Source: Idiomarina sp. A28L
GTDB lineage: Bacteria; Pseudomonadota; Gammaproteobacteria; Enterobacterales; Alteromonadaceae
Length of the DNA: 64,000 nucleotides
Reading direction: 5' to 3'
Assembly: GCF_000218785.1 (NCBI RefSeq)
Contig: NZ_AFPO01000021.1
Span: 124,001 to 188,000, forward strand
A program made the translations under genes and the position numbers. Below, piece after piece: positions 17,455 to 27,263 of this stretch (positions within the stretch are counted from its first letter, which is position 1; each line of letters starts with the position of its first letter). Under the pieces are notes generated by a model that saw only the letters and a list, made by a program, of their open reading frames with translations, was not told the origin of the DNA and ran no database searches.

Positions 17455-20400
17455 ATGACTTGGATCTTAATCATTTCCGCCGTTAGCTACATTGCACTGC
17501 TGTTTCTGATAGCTTTGTGGGGCGAGAAAAAAAATAGTTTAGGTTACAAAATCAGCTTACACCCATGGGTGTATGGCCTATCGTTAGCTATCTACTGCAC
17601 TACTTGGACCTATTACGGCGCTGTTGGCAACGCAATTGATAGCGGTTGGAGCTTCCTACCCATTCTTCTTGGCCCTATTCTTCTGTATATGTTCGGGATG
17701 CCAGTAGTGCGCAAACTGGTGGCCGTTAGCAAGCAACAAAATATCACTTCGATTGCCGATTTTATTGCTTCCCGTTATGGCAAAAGCCACAAAATGGCGC
17801 TAGTGGTTACCATTATTGCCGCCGCAGCAGTTATTCCTTACATAGCCCTGCAACTAAAAGCTGTCGGTATAAGCTTTAACGTTCTCAGCCAACTAAGCCC
17901 AGAAGCGAGTAGCAATTCATACAAGGAGCTCGGTGTGGCTATTCTTATGGCTGCGTTTGCTATTGTATTTGGTACTCGCAGGTTAGAAGTAACCGAATAT
18001 CGCAGCGGCATGATGCTCGCTATTGCCTTTGAATCTACCGTGAAACTAGTAGCGCTCTGCGGTACTGCTATTTTTGCGTGGATATTATTTCGTAGCGGCT
18101 CCGATGCCAACTTTGCTAATCACATACAAAGCCTAAATCTCGATTCCGGTTGGAGCTTCCGCGGTGCCCTAACGCCTGAATTCTTCATTCAGCTGGCCAT
18201 GGCAGCGGGTGCAATTTTATGTTTACCGCGGCAATTCCACGTGAGCGTGGTTGATAACGTTGATATTCAGCATTTAAAAACAGCGCGTTGGCTTTTCCCC
18301 CTGTATTTATTACTTACATCGCTTGCGATTGCAGCCATTGCTATAAGCGGCGTAGCACTACTTGGCAATAACGCAGGTTCAGCTGGTGATGGCTCGGTTT
18401 ATCCGCTTTTAATTCCATTTTTGTATGGCCAAACTTGGTTAGCTATTTTGGTGTATATCGGCGGTATATCAGCGGCAACAGCCATGGTTATTATCGCCAC
18501 GCTTACCCTAAGCACAATGATTAGTAACGATGTGGTAATGCCTCTATGGCTTACCCGCGAAGGCCGAAAGATACCACAACCTCATCGGTTTTCCCGGCGC
18601 TTAATTCGAGTGCGGCGGCAAGCAATTGTTGCGGTTCTGATGCTCGGTTGGGCTTGTTATCACTTATGGGTGGCACAATTAAATCTAGTAAGTATAGGCT
18701 TACTGGCATTTTCGTTAGTGCTGCAGCTATTGCCGGCCATTATTGGCGGCATGTATTGGCGCAAAGGCCATGCGCAAGGGGTTTATATGGGATTAATTGC
18801 TGGCCTACTAGGTTGGCTCTTCGCCATTTTACTGCCACTTTCACGATCAGAAGTTGCCCTTGCGGAACAAATTATCACTCACGGTACTGTTATCAGTGTG
18901 GCGTTAAATGTGGCTGCCTATGTGCTATTTAGCTACCTCGCGGTGCCCGCGTTAGTTGATAAAATTCAAGCTACCGCATTCGTAAAACCAAGAAAAAACG
19001 GCGAGCCGATTACTGAAAATAACAATCTACAAGAAACCCGTGTGGCCGATTTAGTATTGCTAATGGAAACTTTTCTAGGTAACGAACGCTGTGAAGAATT
19101 GGTGAAAGCCTACGAACGCCACCAGCCACTAAACCGCCAAGGTGTTGCCGATATGCAATTCACTGATTACGCCGAGCGAGCAATAAGCGGTGTATTAGGT
19201 GCAGCCACGGCACGTTCATTAGTAAACGCGGCATTAGAAAACCGGCAACTTAACCTTGAAGAGGTGGTGCACTTTTTCGACGACACCACGCAAGCATTGC
19301 AAGACCAGCAATCGATAATGTTCAGCTCATTAGAAAACCTTGCACAAGGTATTTCAGTAGTTGATAAACATTTGCGCTTGGTGGTGTGGAACCGCCGTTA
19401 TCTTGAGCTTTTCGAATACCCCGATGGCATGGTGCAACCCGGCAGGCCAATTGCCGATTTAATTCGCTATAACGCCGAGCGCGGCGAGTGCGGTGTGGGT
19501 GATACTGATGAACTAGTAGCTAAGCGCTTGCGTTACATGCAGCAAGGTTCCGCGCATAGGTTTATTCGCCGCCGTTCCGATGGCCGAGTAATAGAAATGA
19601 TTGGCAAGCCACTGCCCAATGGTGGCTTTGTTACGAGTTTTACCGATGTTACTGAACACATTGAAACCCAACAGGCTTTAGAAGATGCCAATATAGATTT
19701 GGAAGCGCGCATTCGCAGCCGCACCGATGAAGTTCGTGAAATTAACCGCGAACTTACTGAAGAGATAGAGCGCCGCCGGGAGATTGAAGTAGCATTGCAG
19801 GCTGCGAAAGGCGAAGCTGAATTTGCCAACGCCAGTAAAACGCGCTTTTTAGCCCTAGCCAGCCACGATATATTACAGCCCTTAAATGCCGCGCGTTTGT
19901 ATCTTTCAGCGGTAGACCAACAACCTTTGGGGCCAAAGAATCAGGGGCTTTTGCACAAGGTAGACAACGCGTTAGATTCCACTGAGCACTTACTTTCTGC
20001 ATTGCTTTCAATTGCAAAAATGGAGCAAGGCGCTATGCAGCCTCAGCTCAAGCACATTGATTTAAATACTATTCTAGGGCCATTGGTGCCAGAATATTCG
20101 GTATTGGCCGAACAACAAGATTTGCAGTTTAAGGCACGCCTTCGTAACCTAACAGTGTACACCGACCCAACTTACTTACGCCGCATCATCCAAAATTTCC
20201 TATCGAATGCGATTAAGTACACCGAAAGCGGCAAGGTGTTGCTTTCGGTGCGCCAAAAAGGTGAATTTGCTGAGCTAGCGGTATGGGATACTGGCCCAGG
20301 AATTCCCGAGCAAAAGCATACTGAGGTATTTGAAGCCTTTATTCGTTTACATCAAGGTTCTATTAGCGGCGTTGGTTTGGGGTTAAGCGTAGCCAAACGT

Positions 20401-20919
20401 ATGGCAGAACAGTTAGATTGTCCGTTAGCTATCAAATCGGCACTTGGTAAGGGATCGCGTTTCTCAGTTTTAGTGCCTTTAGGTTCCGCAGCAAAAGTAA
20501 TTCCGCGCACTAGGCCAGAGCGTTCGAGCCAAGCCTATGATGGATTACAAGTTCTGTGCGTAGACGATGACCCTGAGAACCTAGCGGCACTGCAAGCACT
20601 ATTAAGTAAATGGAGTTGCCAAGCTATTCAATTCACCACGCCACACGAGGCAATTGAATGGGCACAAAGTAACCCAGCACCCGATGGCGCATTGCTCGAT
20701 TATCAACTTGCGGAGTATGGTGATGGCATTAGTTTGTGGAAAGCACTATTGGAAATATGGGCAACCCCAGTTCCTGGTGCTTTAGTAACTGCGGTTCGCG
20801 ACCCAGACGTAAAAGCAGAAGCGCGAAAGCTTGGCCTGCAGTTTTTAGCGAAGCCAGTAAAGCCAGCGCAGTTGAAAGCGCTGATGCAACACATGCAACG
20901 GCATAAGGAAACGCGATAA
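17455..20919 (+). CDS. crbS: Hybrid sensor kinase with SSS transporter domain, CrbS-like
   Basis: This 1154-residue protein has an N-terminal sodium:solute symporter-like region of about 13 segments (to about residue 510). A linker follows, then a PAS domain (near 620-740, LVVWNRRYLELFEYP) and a coiled coil. The HisKA box has His804 (LASHDILQPLNAAR), the ATPase has NFLSNAIKYT and DTGPGIP, and the C-terminal receiver has phospho-acceptor Asp1082 (ALLDYQL). This is the CrbS architecture: in Vibrio and Pseudomonas, CrbS with CrbR turns on acs. Context here (actP and acs nearby, CrbR-like regulator) supports the name. Its TAA overlaps the selO ATG. Confidence 0.85.
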   Translation: MTWILIISAVSYIALLFLIALWGEKKNSLGYKISLHPWVYGLSLAIYCTTWTYYGAVGNAIDSGWSFLPILLGPILLYMFGMPVVRKLVAVSKQQNITSIADFIASRYGKSHKMALVVTIIAAAAVIPYIALQLKAVGISFNVLSQLSPEASSNSYKELGVAILMAAFAIVFGTRRLEVTEYRSGMMLAIAFESTVKLVALCGTAIFAWILFRSGSDANFANHIQSLNLDSGWSFRGALTPEFFIQLAMAAGAILCLPRQFHVSVVDNVDIQHLKTARWLFPLYLLLTSLAIAAIAISGVALLGNNAGSAGDGSVYPLLIPFLYGQTWLAILVYIGGISAATAMVIIATLTLSTMISNDVVMPLWLTREGRKIPQPHRFSRRLIRVRRQAIVAVLMLGWACYHLWVAQLNLVSIGLLAFSLVLQLLPAIIGGMYWRKGHAQGVYMGLIAGLLGWLFAILLPLSRSEVALAEQIITHGTVISVALNVAAYVLFSYLAVPALVDKIQATAFVKPRKNGEPITENNNLQETRVADLVLLMETFLGNERCEELVKAYERHQPLNRQGVADMQFTDYAERAISGVLGAATARSLVNAALENRQLNLEEVVHFFDDTTQALQDQQSIMFSSLENLAQGISVVDKHLRLVVWNRRYLELFEYPDGMVQPGRPIADLIRYNAERGECGVGDTDELVAKRLRYMQQGSAHRFIRRRSDGRVIEMIGKPLPNGGFVTSFTDVTEHIETQQALEDANIDLEARIRSRTDEVREINRELTEEIERRREIEVALQAAKGEAEFANASKTRFLALASHDILQPLNAARLYLSAVDQQPLGPKNQGLLHKVDNALDSTEHLLSALLSIAKMEQGAMQPQLKHIDLNTILGPLVPEYSVLAEQQDLQFKARLRNLTVYTDPTYLRRIIQNFLSNAIKYTESGKVLLSVRQKGEFAELAVWDTGPGIPEQKHTEVFEAFIRLHQGSISGVGLGLSVAKRMAEQLDCPLAIKSALGKGSRFSVLVPLGSAAKVIPRTRPERSSQAYDGLQVLCVDDDPENLAALQALLSKWSCQAIQFTTPHEAIEWAQSNPAPDGALLDYQLAEYGDGISLWKALLEIWATPVPGALVTAVRDPDVKAEARKLGLQFLAKPVKPAQLKALMQHMQRHKETR

Positions 20920-22475
20920 TGCATAGATCTAAACATACCTCAGAATTCCAAACTACGCATAGCCTGCGAGCGCTTGGCGATTTTTTTTATCGCGATGCAC
21001 TACCAACTGCAGTGAAGAATCCACAGTGGATAGCCTTTAACCAAAGCCTAGCCGAACAACTCAATATTTCTGCCGCTGAGCAAGATACTGATGAAGGTTT
21101 AGCAATTTGGGCCGGCAACCAAGTGCCTGAATGGGCGAAGCCTGCAGCGCTTGCGTATGCTGGCCACCAATTTGCTAATTTAGTACCACAATTGGGTGAT
21201 GGCCGCGCTTTGCTAATGGCTGAGGCTGTTGATCACCACGATAAACGCTGGGATATTCAATTAAAAGGCGCAGGGCCAACCCCCTTCAGCCGCGGTGGCG
21301 ATGGCCGTTCTGCGATTGGTCCAGTGTTGCGTGAATATCTATTGAGTGAAAGCATGCATGCTCTCGGTATTCCCACTACTCGTGCACTCGCGGCAGTGGC
21401 AAGCGGCGAAATGGTTTATCGCGATGGCGGCATTCCAGGGGCTGTCTTTACTCGTGTAGCGAGCAGCCATCTGCGGGTTGGTAGTTTTCAATACGCTCTT
21501 TTGCATGGCGGCCATGAAAAAGTAAAAGCGCTTGCCGATTACACCATTTCGCGCCACTTCCCACACATTAAAAAAAGCAGTAACGCGGGTAACCCATACC
21601 TAGCTTTATTGAATACGGTAGCGGAACACCAAGCCGAATTAGTGAATTGCTGGCTACGAGTAGGTTTTATTCATGGGGTAATGAATACCGATAACACCTC
21701 AATTTGTGGTGAAACCATTGATTATGGCCCAGCTGCTTTTATCGATACCTATAACCCCAACAAGGTGTTTAGCTCCATTGATCGCCGAGGCCGTTATGCG
21801 TTTAGCCAGCAACCCGAAATTGCCAAATGGAACCTTGCAAGGCTAGCCGAAACGCTACTGCCGTTGTTGGCGGCCGATGCTTCACACCACGAAACACCTA
21901 AGGCAACGCAAAAAGAGGAAGCCATTGAGCTCGCCACAAGAGTACTCGATGAATACAGCGAATATTGTGAGCAACTATGGTTAGCCAATATGGGCGCAAA
22001 ACTGGGGATTCAGCACGCCACCAAAAATGACAAAGCATTAATGCAAGAATTTTTAGATCTCTTGCACCAACAGAATGTAGATTTCACCCAAGCTTTTTGG
22101 CAACTTGCGAATGAGCTAAATTGCACACAAACAGCAAACATTGGGCCACAAAGCCCTGCTTCTTCATTATTTCATGATCGCCAAGCGTTTTCCGAATGGC
22201 GCCAGCGCTGGTTAGAACGGCTGATTGAAAATGAGAATAATGCGGAACAAGTGCAAGCGAGTATGCGCAAAGTAAACCCTGCGCTCATTCCTCGAAATCA
22301 CCGAGTAGCAGAAGCAATTCAGGCTGCCGAAGAAGATGGCGATTTAACACGTTTTCATGAGCTACTCGAAGCCTGGCAGGAACCTTATAAAATGCCGAAT
22401 TCAGAGTTGGAAATTGAGCTTTATCAGGCACCAAAAGTGGATGAAGAAGTTACCCGCACCTTTTGTGGTACTTAG
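20919..22475 (+). CDS. selO: Protein adenylyltransferase SelO (YdiU)
   Basis: This 518-residue pseudokinase-fold enzyme of the SelO/YdiU family transfers AMP to Ser, Thr or Tyr of target proteins and is tied to redox stress. Family segments are visible: LKGAGPTPFSRGGDGRSAIG near 107-126, GVMNTDNTSICGETIDYGP near 252-270 with the metal-binding DYG, and a C-terminal Cys (TFCGT). It overlaps crbS by one base (TAATG), so the two are translationally coupled. This is an unusual setting for selO between the sensor and the convergently transcribed regulator of acetate metabolism. Confidence 0.95.
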   Translation: MHRSKHTSEFQTTHSLRALGDFFYRDALPTAVKNPQWIAFNQSLAEQLNISAAEQDTDEGLAIWAGNQVPEWAKPAALAYAGHQFANLVPQLGDGRALLMAEAVDHHDKRWDIQLKGAGPTPFSRGGDGRSAIGPVLREYLLSESMHALGIPTTRALAAVASGEMVYRDGGIPGAVFTRVASSHLRVGSFQYALLHGGHEKVKALADYTISRHFPHIKKSSNAGNPYLALLNTVAEHQAELVNCWLRVGFIHGVMNTDNTSICGETIDYGPAAFIDTYNPNKVFSSIDRRGRYAFSQQPEIAKWNLARLAETLLPLLAADASHHETPKATQKEEAIELATRVLDEYSEYCEQLWLANMGAKLGIQHATKNDKALMQEFLDLLHQQNVDFTQAFWQLANELNCTQTANIGPQSPASSLFHDRQAFSEWRQRWLERLIENENNAEQVQASMRKVNPALIPRNHRVAEAIQAAEEDGDLTRFHELLEAWQEPYKMPNSELEIELYQAPKVDEEVTRTFCGT

Positions 22476-22528
22476 TGCTTTGTTTTCAGCTCAAATGGCT
22501 CTTTTTGGCTCAAATGGCTGCGGCAGAT

Positions 22529-23194
22529 TTAGGCATGGCCACTTTTATCTTGCTCTGGCGGCGAAAGCTGCAGGCGCTCGGCTAGCAACACAGCCTGCGT
22601 GCGGCTATACACGTTTAACTTGCGGAAAATGGCGGTCATGTGGGCCTTTACTGTAGCTTCGGTAATGCCCAATTGATAGGCAATCTGCTTATTCAATAGG
22701 CCTTCATGTACGTAATAAAGCACACGGTATTGTTGCGGGGTTAAATCAGCTACTTTTTCGGCCAATTCTTTATCTTCTTGGCTAACATCACCAATTTGCT
22801 CTGCCACACCTTCAGGTAACCATTCATCACCATCGAGAATGCTCGCAATGGCATTGGCGATTTCCGCTGAAGATAGTGATTTAGGAATAAATCCAAGTGC
22901 ACCGAACCCCATGCACCGGCCGATAATTTGCGGATCCTCAGCACCCGATATAACAGCCACCGGAAGCATTGGATAATCTTTGCGAATTCGAATCAAACCA
23001 TATAAATCGCCAGCACCGGGCATATGTAAATCGAGCAACAGTAGATCCACTTCATCATCGAGATTTAGTGCTTCTAAAGTGGAATCGAGGCTATCGGCTT
23101 CACGAATATCAAGATCTGAAAAGTATTTCGCGAGAGCCCCTTGCAGGGCCTCGCGAAATAGCGGGTGATCATCAGCGATTAGTAATCGGGTCAT
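22529..23194 (-). CDS. crbR: LuxR/NarL-type response regulator, CrbR-like
   Basis: This 221-residue regulator has an N-terminal receiver (IADDHPLFREAL, phospho-acceptor Asp55 in LLLLDLHMPG, a Lys in FIPKSLSS) and a C-terminal LuxR helix-turn-helix (LTPQQYRVLYYVHEGLLNKQIAYQLGI, ATVKAHMTAIFRKL). It starts 40 bases after the acs stop and is probably cotranscribed with it, giving positive feedback. CrbR activates acs in Vibrio cholerae. The partner kinase is inferred to be the product of 17455-20919. Confidence 0.85.
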   Translation of the reverse strand: MTRLLIADDHPLFREALQGALAKYFSDLDIREADSLDSTLEALNLDDEVDLLLLDLHMPGAGDLYGLIRIRKDYPMLPVAVISGAEDPQIIGRCMGFGALGFIPKSLSSAEIANAIASILDGDEWLPEGVAEQIGDVSQEDKELAEKVADLTPQQYRVLYYVHEGLLNKQIAYQLGITEATVKAHMTAIFRKLNVYSRTQAVLLAERLQLSPPEQDKSGHA

Positions 23195-23234
23195 AGCACT
23201 TTTAGCGGAAGCGCTAGTTCATCGCTTCCTATCC

Positions 23235-25178
23235 TTAACGGTTTAATCGGTTCTCGATAAGTGAATCTACCACACTCGGATCTGCTAGCGTAGAAGTATC
23301 CCCTAAATTGCTGTAATCGTTCCCTGCAATTTTTCGAAGTATTCGCCGCATGATTTTGCCCGAGCGGGTTTTTGGTAATCCCGGCGACCACTGAATGAAA
23401 TCTGGCGTAGCAATAGGGCTAAGTTCTTTACGCACCCATTGCACCAGCGCTTTCTTCAGTTCATCGCTCGCATCCACACCATCAACCACGGTTACATAAA
23501 CGTATATTCCCTGGCCTTTCAAATCATGCGGATAACCCACTACTGCCGCTTCAGCAACTGATTCGTGTGCAACTAACGCACTTTCAATTTCAGCCGTGCC
23601 TAAACGGTGACCAGAAACGTTCAATACATCATCAACCCGGCCAGTAATCCAGAAATCACCATCTTCATCTCTGCGTGCGCCATCACCAGTAAAATACACA
23701 TTTTTGTAGGTGCTAAAATAGGTTTGCTCGAAACGTTCGTGATCGCCCCAAAGCGTGCGTGCTTGCCCTGGCCAGGAATCTTCAATAATTAAATTGCCTT
23801 CGGTAGCCCCCTCTAACGCCTGCCCTTCGTTATCAACTAACTTCGGCTTAATACCAAAGAATGGCAGCATGGCTGAGCCTGGCTTCATATCCGTAGCCGC
23901 TGGGAATGGTGCAATTAAAATACCACCGGTTTCAGTTTGCCACCAAGTATCCACAATTGGGCAATTACTGTTACCAATAGTTTTGTAGTACCACTCCCAT
24001 GCCTCTGGGTTAATCGGCTCTCCTACTGAGCCGAGAATACGCAAGGTATCACGTTTACTGCCTCTGGCAGCCGCATCGCCTTTCGCCATGAGCGCACGAA
24101 TTGCGGTAGGCGCGGTATAGAGAATGCTTACTTTATGTTTATCTACTATTTTACCAATTCGCGATACATCTGGGTATGTTGGTACGCCCTCAAACATTAA
24201 CGTGGTAGTGCCATTGGCCAAAGGCCCATAAACGATATAACTATGGCCGGTAACCCAACCAACATCGGCCGCACACCAATACACATCATCTTCTTTCAAA
24301 TCGAAGGTGTACTCGTGGGTCATAGCTGCATAAACTAAGTATCCACCAGTGGTATGAACCACACCTTTAGGTTGTCCGGTAGAACCGGAAGTATACAAAA
24401 TGAATAATGGATCTTCGGCATTCATCACCTCGGCCGGGCAATCACTATCGCAATCACCAATGAGATCGTGCCACCAAACATCGCGGCCTTGCTGCATATC
24501 GTAGGCCACATCCGTATGCTTCAAAATCACTACGTTTTCAACGGTTGGGCAAGCGCCATTCGCCAATGCTTCATCTACGTTGGGTTTCAGCGCAACACCT
24601 TTGCCGCCGCGCCGCCCTTCATTAGAGGTAATCACCACTTTAGCACCGCAATCGTTTACCCGATCGGCAATCGCGTTGGGTGAAAAGCCAGCAAAAATAA
24701 CAGAATGCACCGCACCTAAACGAGCACAAGCCAGCATTGCGTAAGCCGCTTCGGGAACCATTGGCATATAAATAGCCACCCGGTCGCCTTTCTTCACACC
24801 CAGCTTTTTCAAACCATTGGCAAACTTAGCAACTTGCTCATGCAATTCGCGATAAGAAATTGATTTTTGTACGTCAACTTCATCGCCTTCCCAAATAATA
24901 GCGGTTTTATCAGCGCGCTCGGCCAGATGCCGATCCACACAGTTGTAGCAGGCGTTTAATGTGCCATCGGCATACCACTGAATATCAATATTACCGGGTG
25001 CAAAACTTGTTTGCTTTACTTTGCTGTAAGGGCTGAACCAAGTAATACGCTCGCCCTCTTTGGCCCAAAATGCTTCTGGGTTATTCACTGATTCTTTGTA
25101 TTTACTTAAATAAGTTTCTGGATTCAGACGCGCATCTGCTTTTACTGCGTCAGGCATTGGGTACACGTGTGCTGACAT
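23235..25178 (-). CDS. acs: Acetyl-CoA synthetase (AMP-forming)
   Basis: This 647-residue ANL-superfamily enzyme converts acetate, ATP and CoA to acetyl-CoA. The P-loop is [15 protein letters not shown]; the conserved [20 protein letters not shown] and the C-terminal [13 protein letters not shown], whose Lys is the usual acetylation site, are present. The start is preceded by a strong AGGAGGAAAGCTAA ribosome site. It is divergent from the porin gene. A 16-bp motif shared with the actP promoter region lies about 60 bases upstream. Confidence 0.98.
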   Translation of the reverse strand: MSAHVYPMPDAVKADARLNPETYLSKYKESVNNPEAFWAKEGERITWFSPYSKVKQTSFAPGNIDIQWYADGTLNACYNCVDRHLAERADKTAIIWEGDEVDVQKSISYRELHEQVAKFANGLKKLGVKKGDRVAIYMPMVPEAAYAMLACARLGAVHSVIFAGFSPNAIADRVNDCGAKVVITSNEGRRGGKGVALKPNVDEALANGACPTVENVVILKHTDVAYDMQQGRDVWWHDLIGDCDSDCPAEVMNAEDPLFILYTSGSTGQPKGVVHTTGGYLVYAAMTHEYTFDLKEDDVYWCAADVGWVTGHSYIVYGPLANGTTTLMFEGVPTYPDVSRIGKIVDKHKVSILYTAPTAIRALMAKGDAAARGSKRDTLRILGSVGEPINPEAWEWYYKTIGNSNCPIVDTWWQTETGGILIAPFPAATDMKPGSAMLPFFGIKPKLVDNEGQALEGATEGNLIIEDSWPGQARTLWGDHERFEQTYFSTYKNVYFTGDGARRDEDGDFWITGRVDDVLNVSGHRLGTAEIESALVAHESVAEAAVVGYPHDLKGQGIYVYVTVVDGVDASDELKKALVQWVRKELSPIATPDFIQWSPGLPKTRSGKIMRRILRKIAGNDYSNLGDTSTLADPSVVDSLIENRLNR

Positions 25179-25238
25179 TTAGCTTTCCTCCTGAATTTCT
25201 CTTGTCTGTAGTTGTACTGATTTCGGGCCCTGAAACCT

Positions 25239-25254
25239 ATTAGACCATAGTCTA
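25239..25254 (-). promoter_or_regulatory. Candidate CrbR-type operator upstream of acs
   Basis: On the minus strand this reads TAGACTATGGTCTAAT. Within it TAGAC and GTCTA form an inverted repeat with a 4-base spacer (25241-25254). It matches 13 of 16 positions of the site at 17307-17322. It lies between acs and the divergent porin gene and could control both. Confidence 0.5.
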
Positions 25255-25365
25255 GATTGACCAAAACTACATATTATCGAATGCTTACACCACACTAAAA
25301 ACGCATCTAAATGCGCTTCATAAAAACTAATCCATCTGTTGAATAATCACAACGAGGAACTCAAT

Positions 25366-26520
25366 ATGCAACGTTTAACCACGGCTTTACTGGCGAGCAC
25401 TTTAGTTGCTGGCGGCTTAGCAAGCATGGCAAACGCATCTGCAGAAACCGAATACAGCTACGGCGGCTACATCAAGGTAGATGCTATGATTAGCCGCACC
25501 GATAGCGGATCTTTACCTTCTGGCAGCATTGGCCGAGATTTCTATATTCCTGGGCTAACGCCAGTTGGCGATGGCGCCAGCAATACCTATACTGATTTTC
25601 ATGCTCGCGAAACCCGGTTTTTCTTCCGAGCAGTGCAAACCTTAGAAAACGGTGAGCAAATTACCGGCTATATTGAGTTAGATTCTCTCGGCACGCCCGG
25701 CGGTGATAAACGTATTACCAACTCCTATTCACCACGCGTACGCCATGCTTTCATTCAATATCGCAACTGGATGGTAGGCCAATATTGGAGTAACTTCCAA
25801 GACGTAACCATTATTCCAGAAGCACCTGATTTTGTTGGCGCCCCCGATGGCATTGTATTTAATCGCCAACCACAAGTTCGTTACACTATGGCAAACGGTT
25901 GGAGCTTTTCAGTTGAAGCACCAGAAACAACTATAACACCCAACATGGGTGGCACCGGCCGAGTGACTACAGGTGATACCGCAATGCCTGATCTAACGGC
26001 TCGTTACCAAACCAAAGTGAACAACGTGCATTACAGTGTGGCCGCGCTTGTTCGCCGCCTTGAATATCGTCAAGATGGTGTGAGCGATACGGTGAATGGT
26101 TACGGCATTAACCTTTCAACCAAAATCGATATCGGTGAGCATGATATTCGCGCTGGATTTGTTCATGGTGAGGGTATTGGCCGTTATGTGGGGCTCAACT
26201 CGGTAAACGATGCTGTGGTAGACGATATACTGAACCTCGATACCTTAGGTTATACCGGCTTTACCTTGGCATACCGCCATGTTTGGAGTGAGAAATACCG
26301 CACCAATTTTATTATTACACGCGGTATGTTTGATGATAAACGCGAATACACCGGCATAAATGCAAACGATCACACCCAACGCATTGCTGCTAACTTGATG
26401 TACCAAGTAAACGAGAAGCTGGTTGTGGGGGCCGAAATTAGCCGAGCAAATCGAGAGTTGTTAAGTGGCGATGATGGCAACCTAGATCGCCTACAATTTA
26501 GTGTTATGTATTCATTCTAA
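25366..26520 (+). CDS. DcaP-like outer-membrane porin
   Basis: From the ATG at 25366 (GAGGAA just upstream) this is 384 residues. A signal peptide (MQRLTTALLASTLVAGGLASMANA) precedes a beta-rich body that begins YSYGGYIKVDAM and ends in MYSF, the terminal Phe typical of outer-membrane beta-barrels. The sequence resembles the DcaP family of trimeric porins for organic anions. An in-frame TTG at 25339 is rejected. Its divergent position relative to acs suggests a role in carboxylate entry; this is inference. Confidence 0.85.
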   Translation: MQRLTTALLASTLVAGGLASMANASAETEYSYGGYIKVDAMISRTDSGSLPSGSIGRDFYIPGLTPVGDGASNTYTDFHARETRFFFRAVQTLENGEQITGYIELDSLGTPGGDKRITNSYSPRVRHAFIQYRNWMVGQYWSNFQDVTIIPEAPDFVGAPDGIVFNRQPQVRYTMANGWSFSVEAPETTITPNMGGTGRVTTGDTAMPDLTARYQTKVNNVHYSVAALVRRLEYRQDGVSDTVNGYGINLSTKIDIGEHDIRAGFVHGEGIGRYVGLNSVNDAVVDDILNLDTLGYTGFTLAYRHVWSEKYRTNFIITRGMFDDKREYTGINANDHTQRIAANLMYQVNEKLVVGAEISRANRELLSGDDGNLDRLQFSVMYSF

Positions 26521-26530
26521 GCACCGTTCG

Positions 26531-26571
26531 GCGTGAGTGTTCAGCAAGTGAACGCTTACGCTCCACTTTTC
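26531..26571 (+). terminator. Probable terminator after the porin gene
   Basis: A 12-bp stem with two G-U pairs (26531-26542 with 26550-26561) and a 7-base loop is followed by a T-rich stretch. It lies 11 bases past the porin stop. Confidence 0.65.
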
Positions 26572-26640
26572 TTAGTTACCCCCCAAAATCTTTGGTAAAC
26601 TCCGTCACTCAGTTATGTTTTCGAGTGTCGGAGGTTTTTT

Positions 26641-27237
26641 ATGTCGAAGAACAACCAAGCCATTAACGACATCGACCTGTTTCGTGAATTGATGCAGGAT
26701 GTAAAGCCCTTACCGCAAGAAGAAATTACCACAGTTAAAACACCAAAAGCCTCGGCTGAAAGTTTAGAAGAACGCCGCCGGGCAGCTGAAGCTAAAGTAG
26801 AAGATGATGCTGCTGCCGCCTTAAGCGAAGAAGTTCGCGAGTGGGTAGCACCCACCGATATTATTGGCTGGAAAAACGATGGCGTTCAAGATGGTGTTTT
26901 TCGCCAACTCAAGCGCGGCAACTACGAACCGCAGGCAACTCTGAATTTACATCAATTACGCGTAAGTGAAGCGCGCCGCGAAGTAGCGGGCTTTATTAAA
27001 GAATGCTACCGCACTGGTGTACGCACCGCATTAATTATTCACGGCCAAGGGCTGAAAAGCCAACCGCGCCCTGCGCTACTGAAAAGCTTGTGCTATCAAT
27101 GGCTACCGGAACTTGAACATGTACTCGCTATTCACAGTGCGCAAAAGTTCCACGGCGGCTCCGGTGCGAGCTATGTCATAATACGGAAAAATTCAGCTGT
27201 TAAACTGGCTACGAAAGAACAAAATCGAAAACGCTAA
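26641..27237 (+). CDS. smrA: Smr-domain endonuclease-like protein (SmrA/YdaL type)
   Basis: This 198-residue protein has a charged N-terminal half and a C-terminal Smr domain from about residue 100: LNLHQLRVSEARREVAGFI, then ALIIHGQGLKS and HGGSGASYVIIRK. The family motifs (D/NLHxLxVxEA and HGxG) are present. Related E. coli SmrA has nicking or RNA-cleaving activity in vitro; its physiological role is unsettled. A GGAGG-like ribosome site precedes the ATG. The 26-base gap to the phosphatase gene suggests cotranscription. Confidence 0.85.
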   Translation: MSKNNQAINDIDLFRELMQDVKPLPQEEITTVKTPKASAESLEERRRAAEAKVEDDAAAALSEEVREWVAPTDIIGWKNDGVQDGVFRQLKRGNYEPQATLNLHQLRVSEARREVAGFIKECYRTGVRTALIIHGQGLKSQPRPALLKSLCYQWLPELEHVLAIHSAQKFHGGSGASYVIIRKNSAVKLATKEQNRKR

Positions 27238-27263
27238 TTTTGCTTTAACATAGGAATAAAATC

